Origin: Bradyrhizobium sp. CCBAU 53351
Lineage (GTDB): Bacteria > Pseudomonadota > Alphaproteobacteria > Rhizobiales > Xanthobacteraceae
Assembly: GCF_015291745.1 (NCBI RefSeq)
Contig: NZ_CP030059.1
Location: 5,297,501-5,361,500 of the forward strand
DNA length: 64,000 nucleotides
Reading direction: 5' to 3'
The notes beneath the pieces were generated by a model. That model was not told the origin of the DNA, ran no database searches, and saw nothing but the letters and a program-made list of their open reading frames with translations. The translations under genes and the position numbers were made by a program. Shown piece after piece: positions 1-9,985 of the stretch; within the stretch, counting starts at the first letter, position 1, and every line of letters starts with the position of its first letter.

Positions 1-2
1 TC

Positions 3-971
3 GGCTACGCTCATTCGTTTTTTCCCGGCCGCATCCAGCTCACCAGCAATGCAAATGGCGACGCCTTCAACATCCGTACCCCGTCTTTCGAGGAAGTCGA
101 GCAGACAATCTCAACCTTGATGAAGCCATTCTTCCGGCAGGACTACAGCCAACGCAAAAACTACTCATTGTCTCGTCACGTGTTCGGTGTGGGACGGTAC
201 TACGTCAAACGGATTGTCTTCCTGGCGAAAGGATATCTGGAGCGCGATCCCCTTCAAGTTCATTACGCCATCACGCCTTATCTGGCCGAACGACGTCGGC
301 TTCGAGACTATCCGTCCGCAAACTGTTTTAGCAGAAGCTGGAAATCCGAGCTGCTTGCGCTGAGGAAGAAATCGGCCTCGCCAACGATATATGTTCCTCT
401 CGCCTACTTTCCCGAATCGACAATCGACTACTGGATTCAAGACAAGTCGATCCTCGACTACGAGAACAAGACTGCGGAGATCGTAGCTGCTATATCGCGA
501 GTCTGCGTCGTCGTGATCAAGGAGCATCCTCATATGCTCGGCACGCGTAATCCGGCCTTCTACAAACGACTGAATTCGATCCCGAACATCGTAATGGCTC
601 CGCCAATGGAATACTCTGCCGAAATCATGGCCAACAGCGACGCGGTGGTGCTAGGCGCAGGCAGCGGAGGCGTCGAAGCCGTGCTGCACGAAAAGCCGAT
701 TTTCACCTTCAGCCAGACGAGCTACTGGTTTGCTCGCTCGGGCGCAGTCTACCTCGATCTTGCCTGCGTAGGAAGCTGGGCCGACAGCATCATCGAAGGC
801 CTCAGGTCCGCAAAACCGTTGTCCGCGAGCGAGAAACACGAATTCATAAAAGCATGCCTCGAGAGCACAGTCCGCCCCCGGGCCGGAGGGCGTCGGTGGC
901 CCCTGATCGACCTGCTGGATCTCGAGCTGCTACTCCAAGCCGTCGGTAACAGTGGGTTCCGCGAACCTTGA
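3..971 (+). CDS. Surface-polysaccharide biosynthesis protein, 5' end outside window
   Basis: The frame is open from the left edge with no stop, so the gene begins outside the window. A TTG and an ATG near 117-122 are probably internal, because the residues before them (GYAHSFFPGR and onward) read as normal coding sequence. The visible C-terminal part has IKEHPHMLGTR, followed by a GAGSGGVEAVLHEKP segment. That pattern resembles the nucleotide-sugar-binding half of capsule-type (KpsS/LipB-like) and other GT-B glycosyltransferases. The next gene, an FkbM methyltransferase on the same strand, starts 18 bases later, suggesting co-transcription. The glycan role is inferred from the motif and the neighbours; substrate unknown. 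Confidence 0.7.
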   Translation, partial: GYAHSFFPGRIQLTSNANGDAFNIRTPSFEEVEQTISTLMKPFFRQDYSQRKNYSLSRHVFGVGRYYVKRIVFLAKGYLERDPLQVHYAITPYLAERRRLRDYPSANCFSRSWKSELLALRKKSASPTIYVPLAYFPESTIDYWIQDKSILDYENKTAEIVAAISRVCVVVIKEHPHMLGTRNPAFYKRLNSIPNIVMAPPMEYSAEIMANSDAVVLGAGSGGVEAVLHEKPIFTFSQTSYWFARSGAVYLDLACVGSWADSIIEGLRSAKPLSASEKHEFIKACLESTVRPRAGGRRWPLIDLLDLELLLQAVGNSGFREP

Positions 972-989
972 TACCAGGATGAATCACCC

Positions 990-1904
990 GTGAACAAGAC
1001 AGAACGAACTTCATTCTTCGAAGTAAAACCCGGCTTTGATGCCATTCGGTATCTGCTGAGCTTTGGGCTGCTTACGCTCCTGGCGCGCCGTGCCCGCAAG
1101 CGACCAGCGGCGATGTTCGTCGAAATATCCAGCACAGTCGACCGACATATCCTCTCGGAGGGCCTGTTCGAAAAGGGGGTTATAGAGGCGTTGCACTACG
1201 TCATTTCCCGCTCCGGCACCACGAAACTGATGATCGATATCGGGGCCAATATAGGTAACCACAGCGTCGCGCTGGCGCCACTATTCCAGCGCGTGGCAGC
1301 TGTCGAGCCGCATCCTGTCCTCTTTCGCGTACTCGAAGCGAACATGTTGCGTAACCGGTTGCCGCACGTTTCATGCCATAATTTCGGCCTGGGCAAGACC
1401 GGGGGAACGGTGACTCTCGAGGAGTCGCCAGACGAGCACTCCATCAGCCGCGTCGCGGAAAGATCAATGCTGCCCCCCGAAACGTTCGGGCTATCAGAAC
1501 AGCAGTTCGGAAATAAATATTCGATCCAGCTCGAGTCGGCGCAGGACTTCGTGAAGCAATACGCCGATCAATTGTCAGAGACGTTTATCAAGATCGACGT
1601 TGAAGGAATGGAGCAGGAAATTATCGAGGCTCTCGAGCCACTGCTCCGTCAATATCGACCCCTCGTGGGCTTCGAACTCTTCACAAAAGCGCAGCCCAAT
1701 CTGATCAATATTGCCCGCTCGATACCTGGTTACGAACTCTACGCCATTCGCGTGCACGACACGGGGCGCTCGAAGATATGGCGCTCCCTGAAACTGCTGT
1801 TCAAGGGTCGAGAGAATACGCTGGAGCGGGTTGATCCAGACAAACTGGACGAGGTTTACCCGCTGGTACTGATGGTGCCGGTTGCCTCGAAATTAGAGCG
1901 TTGA
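990..1904 (+). CDS. FkbM family SAM-dependent methyltransferase
   Basis: 304 residues. The SAM-binding motif I is clear at about residues 81-92 (MIDIGANIGNHS), and the FkbM hallmark FIKIDVEGMEQEIIEAL follows in the C-terminal half. FkbM proteins O-methylate sugars or polyketides; in surface-polysaccharide clusters they usually methylate a glycan hydroxyl. The gene follows the capsule-type gene by 18 bases on the same strand and is convergent with the PhyH dioxygenase gene downstream. The family call is firm; the acceptor sugar cannot be read from sequence. Confidence 0.9.
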   Translation: MNKTERTSFFEVKPGFDAIRYLLSFGLLTLLARRARKRPAAMFVEISSTVDRHILSEGLFEKGVIEALHYVISRSGTTKLMIDIGANIGNHSVALAPLFQRVAAVEPHPVLFRVLEANMLRNRLPHVSCHNFGLGKTGGTVTLEESPDEHSISRVAERSMLPPETFGLSEQQFGNKYSIQLESAQDFVKQYADQLSETFIKIDVEGMEQEIIEALEPLLRQYRPLVGFELFTKAQPNLINIARSIPGYELYAIRVHDTGRSKIWRSLKLLFKGRENTLERVDPDKLDEVYPLVLMVPVASKLER

Positions 1905-2009
1905 GCAGAACCTAGGAGACGTAGCGCGAAGAGCACCATCACACGCGAAGCGAAAGGCCCCGAGATCCGTATCAGATCACCGCGCTCTATTCGCGATCGC
2001 TTGGATCGC

Positions 2010-2912
2010 TCATCGAAGGTATACGCGATTGATGTAAGGATCTATGGCCAGGCCGTTCTGTTCGGTTTGATACTTCATAACAGGACGCTTGGGACCGCCG
2101 ACGTATTCAGCCAGGGAATAGAGAACCTGGAACAACAGACGGGTTCGCGTCTTCGGCGGCACGCCGCGGTGTACGCCGTAGGTGTTTTCGATGAATGCCG
2201 TTCCGGCCGGTCCAGTGAACGACAGCATATTGTCCGCGCCGAATTCGCGGGCAACTTCCGCCTCGGACAGCCGGCGGATTTCAGTCAACTTGTCGATCTT
2301 ATGCGTTCCGCGGACAAAGGCGTGCGGGCCTGATCCCTCGTCCACGTCGGTAAGATAAACAAACAGTTTGACGAAACGGAAATCATCGACGTCGCGGTGA
2401 TAAAGTTCGGCCTCTTTCGCTGCCTCACCATGAGCAATCGACCACCACGCTGTCATGTAGCTGATAGTTGGTTTGGCGCCGAGCGCCTCAGCAACAGCCG
2501 ACAGGACGATTGGGTTATTGGCTATCGCGAGCGCGTGGGGGGCGCTGACCACGTCGAGATGATCAAAATTCGCGACATGCGTTCCCTTCGGAGCGTTATC
2601 CGGAGCTTTGAACTTGCCGACCTCGGGACGGTAGCCATCGAAAGCGAGCCGGGTCTCAAAGTACTCTCTCATCTCCTTAACTTGCTGCGGCGACAGCAGG
2701 CCCGGCAGCATCGCATAACCGTCCGAATCCAGGCGACCGGACGTATCGGCAGCTTCGGGCCGGCTCGGATATTTGGGCAGAGTTGCCGCCAGTCGATCGG
2801 CCGCAGCATTTCGTTCGGGCATGCCGACGACACGGCGCTGCGCGTACATGTGCCGGTATCTCGGGTCGAACAAAACCTTTGCGCGGTTGCTGATTCCCGA
2901 GATTATTCCCAT
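2010..2912 (-). CDS. Phytanoyl-CoA dioxygenase (PhyH) family oxygenase
   Basis: A 300-residue Fe(II)/2-oxoglutarate dioxygenase. The metal triad is visible as YHRDVD (His172, Asp174) and GVHRG (His248), with Arg residues shortly after that could hold 2-oxoglutarate. I start it at the ATG at 2912 because GAGGGG lies just upstream; the frame continues 34 codons further but that extension looks non-coding. Family members hydroxylate small molecules, lipids or sugars. Sitting between an FkbM methyltransferase and a flippase, it probably modifies a glycan or its lipid carrier, but this is inference from position. Confidence 0.85.
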   Translation of the reverse strand: MGIISGISNRAKVLFDPRYRHMYAQRRVVGMPERNAAADRLAATLPKYPSRPEAADTSGRLDSDGYAMLPGLLSPQQVKEMREYFETRLAFDGYRPEVGKFKAPDNAPKGTHVANFDHLDVVSAPHALAIANNPIVLSAVAEALGAKPTISYMTAWWSIAHGEAAKEAELYHRDVDDFRFVKLFVYLTDVDEGSGPHAFVRGTHKIDKLTEIRRLSEAEVAREFGADNMLSFTGPAGTAFIENTYGVHRGVPPKTRTRLLFQVLYSLAEYVGGPKRPVMKYQTEQNGLAIDPYINRVYLR

Positions 2913-3032
2913 GAAATTCCCCTCGCTGCAAATCGTCTTCCTGGACAAAGCTCTATATCCATTAGGCAGCTTCAAGTACAGCCCGATAGCGCAGGACCTC
3001 ATGACAGAGCGCAAAGCTCGTTGCCGATACGT

Positions 3033-4313
3033 TCACTGGCGCGATCCAGCTACGGTTATCCGGTAGCCCGCGGACGAGAGACGCTCCAACCTCGAGATCA
3101 TCACGACCTCGGCGATAGCTTGGATGGCCCGTGCGCATCCGAATGAGAGCATATAGGCCGTAAAACCCAGCTGCAAATAGGCCGAAATCGCAAAGAACGC
3201 AGTGCAAGATCCGAAGAACAGGGCTGCGCCGACAAAAACGCCGCGCTCTCCATCCAGAGCGATCAGGGCCCAATCGAAAACCGGCGTCACTTGAACAGAC
3301 AAGGTAGCCAGAGTGCCAACGACGACAATAATTGAAAGCTGATACTTCAGCCAAAAACCATCGTACCAGATCAGATGGAGCACAACAAACGATGCGGCGG
3401 CGCCGGCTGCCATCAGCAAAGACAGCCTGCAGGCGTGCCGTAACGACATGCGCAGGATGCTTGGGCTTTCAACAGCAGCCCTCATGCGGATAAAGTCTGG
3501 CCCCAACTTCTGAACATACACGCTCGTCATGGTAAAAGCGGCACTGATCCATATGCCGCAAAAGGCATATTGCGCCGCGGAGACAGGCAGTGAGAAGTGA
3601 ACTATCCACAAGCGGTCGAAGCTCACGGGGACCAAAGCAAGACCGAAGGCGGCAAAAAGCCATACACCGTCAGATCTACCCGAGATGAACGCGTCGACGC
3701 TCTCCTCACTCGAAGTCGATGACATCGCTTCGCTACGAATGATGGCTCTGGAATAATAGAGAAAAGCAAGGCCGACCAGGGCCGAAGAAACGGCCTCCGC
3801 CGAGAGGCCGCCCTGCCAACCAATCGCAGCACTAAAAGCCGCCGAAAATGCCAAGGCGAGAACCGCGCGGATAGTTGCGGACATACCAAGCCCGACCAGC
3901 CTGTCGTAGGCTCGGAAAAGCGATGCGGAGATGGCGAAGGCGTTGGCGGCAAATGCCAGGACAACGAGAGCCGCGGCTGGGGCAAGCAGCCAACGGCCAT
4001 AGACTACGAAGGTAATGAGCAAGACGACACCAAGTGCAGCCACATGGCGCCATGCCAATCTGCGAGCGTCAGAACCAAGCGTTGCGCGCAATTCATCAGC
4101 GCGCCCGTACGCGACGAGGCGAGTGAACTTCTTCACCATCCCCTCGACCAGACCGAAGCTCAATACACTGGCGATAGCTCCTACCAAAGCGAACGCGGCC
4201 GAATAGTGAGCAAAATCCAGCGGCGGGAGAATGGCGGCAAGGATTCCTGATTTCCCAAGCGTGGTCGCGCTCGAGAAGGCCATAAGACCAAAGAAAACGT
4301 GATGCGACTTCAC
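3033..4313 (-). CDS. Multi-pass polysaccharide flippase (Wzx/MATE-like)
   Basis: 426 residues made mostly of hydrophobic helices separated by short charged loops, in the manner of Wzx O-unit translocases that move undecaprenyl-linked oligosaccharides across the inner membrane. The start is taken as the GTG at 4313, which overlaps the TGA of the upstream acetyltransferase gene (GTGA), a typical translationally coupled junction; an upstream extension in the same frame is Arg/Cys-rich and unlikely. It shares the minus strand with the hexapeptide acetyltransferase, so the two form an operon. A second flippase lies at 22178-23719. Confidence 0.8.
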   Translation of the reverse strand: MKSHHVFFGLMAFSSATTLGKSGILAAILPPLDFAHYSAAFALVGAIASVLSFGLVEGMVKKFTRLVAYGRADELRATLGSDARRLAWRHVAALGVVLLITFVVYGRWLLAPAAALVVLAFAANAFAISASLFRAYDRLVGLGMSATIRAVLALAFSAAFSAAIGWQGGLSAEAVSSALVGLAFLYYSRAIIRSEAMSSTSSEESVDAFISGRSDGVWLFAAFGLALVPVSFDRLWIVHFSLPVSAAQYAFCGIWISAAFTMTSVYVQKLGPDFIRMRAAVESPSILRMSLRHACRLSLLMAAGAAASFVVLHLIWYDGFWLKYQLSIIVVVGTLATLSVQVTPVFDWALIALDGERGVFVGAALFFGSCTAFFAISAYLQLGFTAYMLSFGCARAIQAIAEVVMISRLERLSSAGYRITVAGSRQ

Positions 4314-4831
4314 TTGTTGGACTTCGGAAAAATTCGCACAGGAGAACCGACCGCGATACAATCCGCCGGGACGTCCTTGGTTACAACTGCACCAGCTCCG
4401 ACAATCGAGCGATCGCCTATGGTCACACCGGCGAGGACCGTTGCCCGAAACCCGAGCCACACCCCCTCACCAAGCACAATGGGCTTGGCTACGTGCGCGT
4501 AAGGTATCGGTCCATTGATATCCAGACCGCCTGTCTCGAGGCAGGCGCCCTCCGAAAGTCTCACATGGTCGCCCATTTGGATGCCGCCCATCGCACCCAG
4601 CACGCAAGAAGGACCGATTCGTACCCCCTTTCCGAACGTGATCCGATCCGGACACTTTACCCGACAGTTCCAATGGATATAGAAGTCCTTCTGCCAGGAG
4701 TCCGGCCACAGGTAACTTGCATAGGCGCGATTGCAAATGCCAAGCACGCTAGACGCGAACTTGTCGACCACCCATAAGAGCGCCCTAGCGCCGCGTGTGG
4801 CAAAAAGTCGGGCAGTAAGGATTTTTATCAT
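4310..4831 (-). CDS. Hexapeptide (left-handed beta-helix) O-acetyltransferase
   Basis: 173 residues. The C-terminal half shows the isoleucine-patch repeats of the LbetaH fold (IVLGEGVWLGFRATVLAG, then [20 protein letters not shown]), ending in the standard VGSPVRI segment of the WcaF/NodL/LacA group. These enzymes transfer acetyl from acetyl-CoA to a sugar hydroxyl or amine. The stop overlaps the GTG start of the flippase gene downstream. It most likely O-acetylates a repeat unit of the surface polysaccharide; exact acceptor unknown. Confidence 0.88.
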   Translation of the reverse strand: MIKILTARLFATRGARALLWVVDKFASSVLGICNRAYASYLWPDSWQKDFYIHWNCRVKCPDRITFGKGVRIGPSCVLGAMGGIQMGDHVRLSEGACLETGGLDINGPIPYAHVAKPIVLGEGVWLGFRATVLAGVTIGDRSIVGAGAVVTKDVPADCIAVGSPVRIFPKSNK

Positions 4832-4882
4832 GGAACCATCTTAAACTACGACTTCCTCAACCTCAACGCACTCGGGCTGGAA

Positions 4883-6316
4883 ATGATGAGCGACGTCCAG
4901 ATCTCTCACCGATGGCTGGTAGTCATGACGGCGATGGTAATCCTCTCGCCTCTAGCTCTCGTTCTGAGCCTGCGGCTCCTTACCGAATATGGAACTTGGC
5001 GACCCGTCAGCTTCCTTGGTTGGACTTTCGTTGCAGGATGGTACGTCGCCTTTCTGAGCGGATTTATGGTGCGCGTGAGGAGCATTCCATTCGCGCCGCG
5101 CATCCGATGTTTCGCTAATCATTGGGTGATTGTTCTTTCGCTCGCGGCGCTGATCGGCGCTGGCATAATGACCTATGAATTCGCGATCGTTCGGGGTTAC
5201 GGATTCTCCACTCCGATCTACGATTTGCGAACTATGCAGGTTCAACAGGCTGCTGCCGGCTTCCTCGGGTCGTGGTTAGGGGGCTTTGGTCGCCTGCTCG
5301 TCTCTGCGATCGTAGTTGCGTGGATCGTTACCTGCTTAAGATGGCAAGACGTTTCCTGGGGAGGGCTGGTCGTCCTGCTATTCTCGACTCTCGCGATTTT
5401 TGTTTACCAGGCGACGTTTGAAGGAGGTCGATCCTTCGCCACGGCTCTGCTGCTCTCCGTGCTCTTTGCAACCGCGAGCTCCTCGATCGCTGACGTCAGT
5501 CGCGACGGTCAGGCTCGGCTGAGTTCGCTGCGGCTTCGGCACGCAGCTCCGTTGGTGTTCACTTTTGCAATGTTGCTTGCGAACAACCAATACAATTTGA
5601 ACGTTTTCGCTTCGCGCGGCGCCCAAATCATCCAAACCATCGAGCAACAGCTGGATCATACGCTGTCAGCCCCAGATTCGGCGCACGACACCGCCGATGA
5701 AAAAGCACAGAAAGTCGAGCAACTCGAGATTATTGGTAAAGCGAGAGCCAGTTCGGCCCCGCCCTACGCGCTCGCGTACCTTCGCTACGCCTCGGATTTC
5801 GATATCGACCTCTCCTCGATCCAGAACTTTAATCAGCTGGCTATCAAATACTCGCGAGCGATGGGTTGGCTTTATGTCACGCAGGGCATCAATGAATTTG
5901 ATCGAATCTTCCGGCTCGTTGAGCTGTCGCACTCGCACGGTCTCTATGAGTTTCCGCAGATCGCTCAAATCCTCAGCAAGCTTTCAGGAAAAGACATGCG
6001 GTACGATCTCGCGGAAAACTTGCCGAATGTCGGAACCTACTTCACGTTGATGGGGGCATTTTATCTCGACTTCGGAGCCATACCGAGCTTGGTACTGGCA
6101 GCCCTGATGGGCGCCTGGCTTCGCCATGGGCTACAATGCATACTGGGGCACACCACCAACATTCTTTCCCTCTCGGCACCGCTTGTTTTCGTTATCGTGG
6201 CGGCTGCACCGGTCACCACGTTACTACCAAACTTGTGGCCGTGCTTCGTTTGGATAGCAGTGATCTGCGCAGCACCTCATTTTATCGCTGGCTCGCGCCG
6301 AGAGGAATTTGCCTGA
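4883..6316 (+). CDS. Integral membrane protein, probable Wzy-type O-antigen/EPS polymerase
   Basis: 477 residues with about a dozen hydrophobic segments and one long polar loop (roughly residues 240-370), the layout of Wzy oligosaccharide-repeat polymerases. Short motifs such as FEGGRSFATALLL before the loop and LGAFYLDFG-type text (LMGAFYLDFGAIPS) after it resemble the O-antigen polymerase / repeat-unit polymerase families, which are very divergent. ATG at 4883 is followed at once by a second ATG. Its divergent position next to a flippase and acetyltransferase supports the role. Polymerase is an inference from topology and context, not from a catalytic motif. Confidence 0.65.
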   Translation: MMSDVQISHRWLVVMTAMVILSPLALVLSLRLLTEYGTWRPVSFLGWTFVAGWYVAFLSGFMVRVRSIPFAPRIRCFANHWVIVLSLAALIGAGIMTYEFAIVRGYGFSTPIYDLRTMQVQQAAAGFLGSWLGGFGRLLVSAIVVAWIVTCLRWQDVSWGGLVVLLFSTLAIFVYQATFEGGRSFATALLLSVLFATASSSIADVSRDGQARLSSLRLRHAAPLVFTFAMLLANNQYNLNVFASRGAQIIQTIEQQLDHTLSAPDSAHDTADEKAQKVEQLEIIGKARASSAPPYALAYLRYASDFDIDLSSIQNFNQLAIKYSRAMGWLYVTQGINEFDRIFRLVELSHSHGLYEFPQIAQILSKLSGKDMRYDLAENLPNVGTYFTLMGAFYLDFGAIPSLVLAALMGAWLRHGLQCILGHTTNILSLSAPLVFVIVAAAPVTTLLPNLWPCFVWIAVICAAPHFIAGSRREEFA

Positions 6317-6728
6317 GTGGCTTAGGCAACTGTATCGACGCGCTGCGATGGTCGATCTGCGTAGCCCCGTCTTCGGCCCAACTTCGGTTCCGGAAAGCAT
6401 ACGGAGCGATTGCGCAGCAGATCTTGCGAATACCGTAGCTCGCAGATAGCCCGGCCTCACCTGCACCACATGAATGCGGGCTTGCGGGACGGTCAGCAAG
6501 CGGTCACATCCGCCTGCGCAAAGATAACAAGGTCGCTCCTGGCCGCAGGAATTGTTGGGCATGCCCTCTCCCAACGGGTTGTTCACGGCAATGCTGCAAG
6601 CTAGTGATCAGCCATGATTGGAACGTGGGCTTCATCATCGTCAAGAGACGAATTGCACTTGCTTAACTGCCCCCTCCTTCGGCAGTCTCTCTTCAGGCTT
6701 CACCTTCGCGATCGGATGAGAACTCGTC
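6317..6728. other. Intergenic stretch without a recognisable gene
   Basis: About 410 bases between the polymerase-like gene and the broken acyltransferase gene. Short open frames on both strands have no recognisable motif and no consistent coding pattern. A small hairpin (CTGCC with GGCAG across a short loop, about 6668-6686) lies ahead of the acyltransferase start and could be a terminator or leader element; it lacks a T-run. Nothing else stands out. Confidence 0.5.
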
Positions 6729-8737
6729 GTGACGTATAGACAAGACATAGACGGTCTTCGCGCGCCATCTCCATCCTCGGTGTCTTGGTCTTTCACTTCT
6801 TTGGAGCAACGCTTCCTGGCGGCTTCCTGGGTGTCGATGTATTCTTCGTTGTATCCGGATTTTTGATTGTCGGGCTGATCCTCGACGAGATCAGCGCCGC
6901 CTCTTTCTCGTTCCTGCGCTTCTACGAAAGGCGCATTAGGCGACTGGTTCCAGTTGCTGCCATCGTCACGCTGACGACCTGTCTGGCAGCGTGGTTGCTC
7001 TCGCTGCCGCCAGAGCTCATCGACTTCAGCAAGAGCCTCGCGGCATCCGCAACATTTCTTTCAAATTGGTATTTCCTTGCGACGGTTGGCTACCTCGACG
7101 GCCCTGCCACGTTAAAGCCCTTGCTGCACACGTGGTCACTTTCCATCGAAGAGCAATTCTATCTTGTTGTTCCTGCCGTCATGGTCGCGTGCGCAAGGTT
7201 GCACCGGGTCAGGCATTTCTCGACTTTCGTTCGCAGCATCGCTCGCCTTTGCAATCTGGCTTAATATGACCGCACACTTCGATGCCGCGTTCTATAACTC
7301 CTTCGCTCGCATATGGGAGTTGTCGCTGGGCGGTCTTGCAGCCTTTGCCTATCGCCGCAAAATCCAGATTCCTCGGTTGCTCGCCTCTGCACTTCCGCGT
7401 GACCGGGATTATTGTCATCGGGACCACGTTCTTCCTGACGCCGATCGAAGTACAACGTCACCTGCTTTCGGTCTCCTCGGCTTGTGCCGGCGCCACCTTA
7501 CTCTTGATTGCGCCCCCATATGCGCAGGACGGACTCTTACGATTGCTCTCCTCATCGCCAGCAACCCTCATCGGACGAATTTCCTATTCTCTTTATCTAT
7601 GGCATTGGCCCGTGCTGGTATTCGGACGGCTGTACTTCGAACCGCTCGCGCTGAACGTGGCACTCGGCCTCATCGTGCTCACCTTTGCGTTGTCGACCGC
7701 AACCAATTATCTTGTCGAAAATCCAATACGTCAAAAGCGACTCCTGATCGGAATGCCGCGCGTCTATATCATGGGCACCCTAGCGACATGTGCCGTGCTG
7801 GCATTTGCTGCGAACGGTGTTCGCACCAACGGCGCACCGAATCGTCTTCCGGAGCGCGTGGCTTAGGCCCTGGCCGCGCGCAACGTTGTAGACGGCCCCA
7901 ACTACCACTGTTTCGATCCACCAGGCACGGATTTCGTTTTCTCAATGGTCGAGAAAAACAAACAAAGACGAGCTTTGCCTCATCGGCAAGCATGATCCCG
8001 CCAAAGTGGATTTCATCGTCTGGGGTGACAGTCATGGATGGGCAACATCGCCCGCGCTGATAGAGCTCGCGGAGAAATATAGACTAACCGGCATCCTCGC
8101 CAACTACGCAGGCTGCCCGCCGCTAGTAGGTACCCACAACGGCTGGCGCGGAACAATCAAATCCTGCACCGAATTCTATGACGCAGTCGAGAATCTCATT
8201 CAGAGGCACGGCGTCAAAAATGTCTTCCTGATCGCTCGATGGAGCTTATACACAATCGGAACGATGCAAGGCAGTGAAGCGCCTGCAAGCCCTTATCTCG
8301 TCTTCAACGAAGATTGGAATATAGAACCTAATCGGTTGAAAGTTTTTGAACAGTCCCTTTTCAACACGGTTCGACAGCTGCAAAACGTGAATGTGTATCT
8401 CTTCAAGGAAATCCCAGAACAGCGCCAGAGCGTTTATCGAATCCTAGCGAGAAACGAGTTGCTCCGCCGCAGCAGCGACGAAGCGTGGACGACGTGGCAG
8501 ACGCACACCGAGCGTCACAAGCCCATCGACGACATCATCGCGTCTGCTGCCGAACGGAGCGACAACCTCACGATCATCGATCCTATTCCGATGAGGTGCC
8601 CGGATCGAAAGTGCGTTGTCGAGATGAAAGGGAAGCCGCTGTACTGGGACGAAGATCATTTGAGCAAGACCGGCGCGAGATATCTTGAGCCCGTTTTTGA
8701 ACGGGCCTTTCAGCGTATGGCGAAACGAAACGAATAA
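6729..8737 (+). pseudogene. Broken OafA-type acyltransferase with C-terminal SGNH domain
   Basis: Read across frames this is one protein of the acyltransferase-3/SGNH family. GTG at 6729 gives YRQDIDGLRA; a frame change at 6759-6766 leads to GVLVFHFFG, FLGVDVFFVVSGFL and LLHTWSLSIEEQFYLV. A second change near 7195-7230 leads to FYNSFARIWELSLGGL. A third near 7365-7400 leads to ISYSLYLWHWPVLVF. An in-frame TAG stands at 7864, and a last change near 7955-7965 opens the SGNH part (VDFIVWGDSH, DEDHLSKTGA). The intact family O-acetylates or succinylates glycans at the membrane. Protein between lesions is well kept, so decay is recent or the local sequence is faulty. Confidence 0.85.
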
Positions 8738-8902
8738 GCCAAACCATCGCTTTGCTGTCAGTAAGCTGACTCCTGCCCACGTCACGCACATGGGAGAGCT
8801 TGTGGTAGGATCTCCCGCTACTCCAACATAGCACCGCAATGCTTGCGCGCAACCGACTTGACCGCTAGGAATATCGCGTGCGTATTTTGTTCGGGAACGC
8901 TG

Positions 8903-9985
8903 GTGGACCACAAGAATACCCTCCGATTTGACGTGGCCAGAGGGGTCGCGGCCCTCGTGGTCCTAGTCGCCCATGTGGCGCAGGCGTTCGCTTGGCGCCT
9001 CTATGGTGGCGGATCGTGGCTTGAAATGATGTCAGGTTGGGCAGCGCGGTTTGCTGTACTAATCTTTTTTTTGCTGTCCGGCCGATTAATTGTAGCAAGC
9101 ATCGCGTCCAACATAAGTCGGAACGGATACTTTGACGCGAGTGGCTATATACTCAGCCGTATCGCAAGACTTTACCCACCATTATTGTTCGCCGTGGCTC
9201 TGGCAGTGGGAGCTGTCACGATCGTCCACATATTCGATCTGCCAGGAGCAAATGGAACACCGCTGGGCGATCTGCGCGCGTCAGGCCTTCATTTCACGGC
9301 AGGTGAGCTTATGCGTAGTCTGCTGCTTTACAATGGCATGACGGTCGTCGACGGTCCATTATGGACACTCTACATCGAAGTGAAGCTCTATGTCAGCGCG
9401 GGCGGCGCCGCAATCTTCGCCTTCAGTCGCGCACCAGTAGCCAGATTAGTTGGAGCAGCCTTCGTCCTTTTTGCGGTTTTGACCGCAGGTGAACATTATC
9501 GCTTCTGGTTCTTCGCCTCTGTTTGGTGTCTTGGAGCAATCACGAATCTGCCAGCCGCGCATAAAGCGAAGATATTCCTCCCAATCGCGGCTGCGGCGAT
9601 TCTGCTTTGTTACGCCGCGCCAACTTTTTCCGACTATATCGACAGTCCTCGCGGCAGCTTGGTACAGGTGATAAGTTGCGTTGCAATTGCATACGCATTC
9701 CTGTTGCGCAATTGGGCAGAACTCCACTTTCCTGATTGGCTTCTCAAATCAGGAGACTTCTCGTATACGCTCTATGTTAGTCATTTCCCCGTCCTCGCAG
9801 TTGGCTTGTCTTTGTCGCTTCAAATCGATCAGACGTCGGTCGTTGTGGCGGTCATTGCCGCGCTATGCTCAGCCGCCGCGGCCTTGCTGCTCGCCTTCAT
9901 TGGAGCGCCCCTGCTTGAGAACACAGCCGTAACGAAGAGGATTTTGAAGCGATGGTTGACCGCAGAACCTTCCTGGGCAGCGTAG
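8903..9985 (+). CDS. OafA/YrhL-type membrane O-acyltransferase (acyltransferase 3)
   Basis: About 360 residues of ten or so membrane helices. Family signs are RFDVARGVAALVVLVAH at the N-terminus, the FFLLSGRLI segment, a RIARLYPPLL stretch, GPLWTLYIEVKLY, and FSYTLYVSHFPVL near the end. GTG 8903 is chosen because the canonical N-terminus starts a few residues later; a TTG at 8843 is possible in the same frame. Such enzymes move acyl groups onto surface glycans. Its 3' end overlaps the start of the alpha/beta hydrolase gene by 34 bases, pointing to a coupled pair. It follows the broken paralogue directly. Confidence 0.85.
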   Translation: MDHKNTLRFDVARGVAALVVLVAHVAQAFAWRLYGGGSWLEMMSGWAARFAVLIFFLLSGRLIVASIASNISRNGYFDASGYILSRIARLYPPLLFAVALAVGAVTIVHIFDLPGANGTPLGDLRASGLHFTAGELMRSLLLYNGMTVVDGPLWTLYIEVKLYVSAGGAAIFAFSRAPVARLVGAAFVLFAVLTAGEHYRFWFFASVWCLGAITNLPAAHKAKIFLPIAAAAILLCYAAPTFSDYIDSPRGSLVQVISCVAIAYAFLLRNWAELHFPDWLLKSGDFSYTLYVSHFPVLAVGLSLSLQIDQTSVVVAVIAALCSAAAALLLAFIGAPLLENTAVTKRILKRWLTAEPSWAA

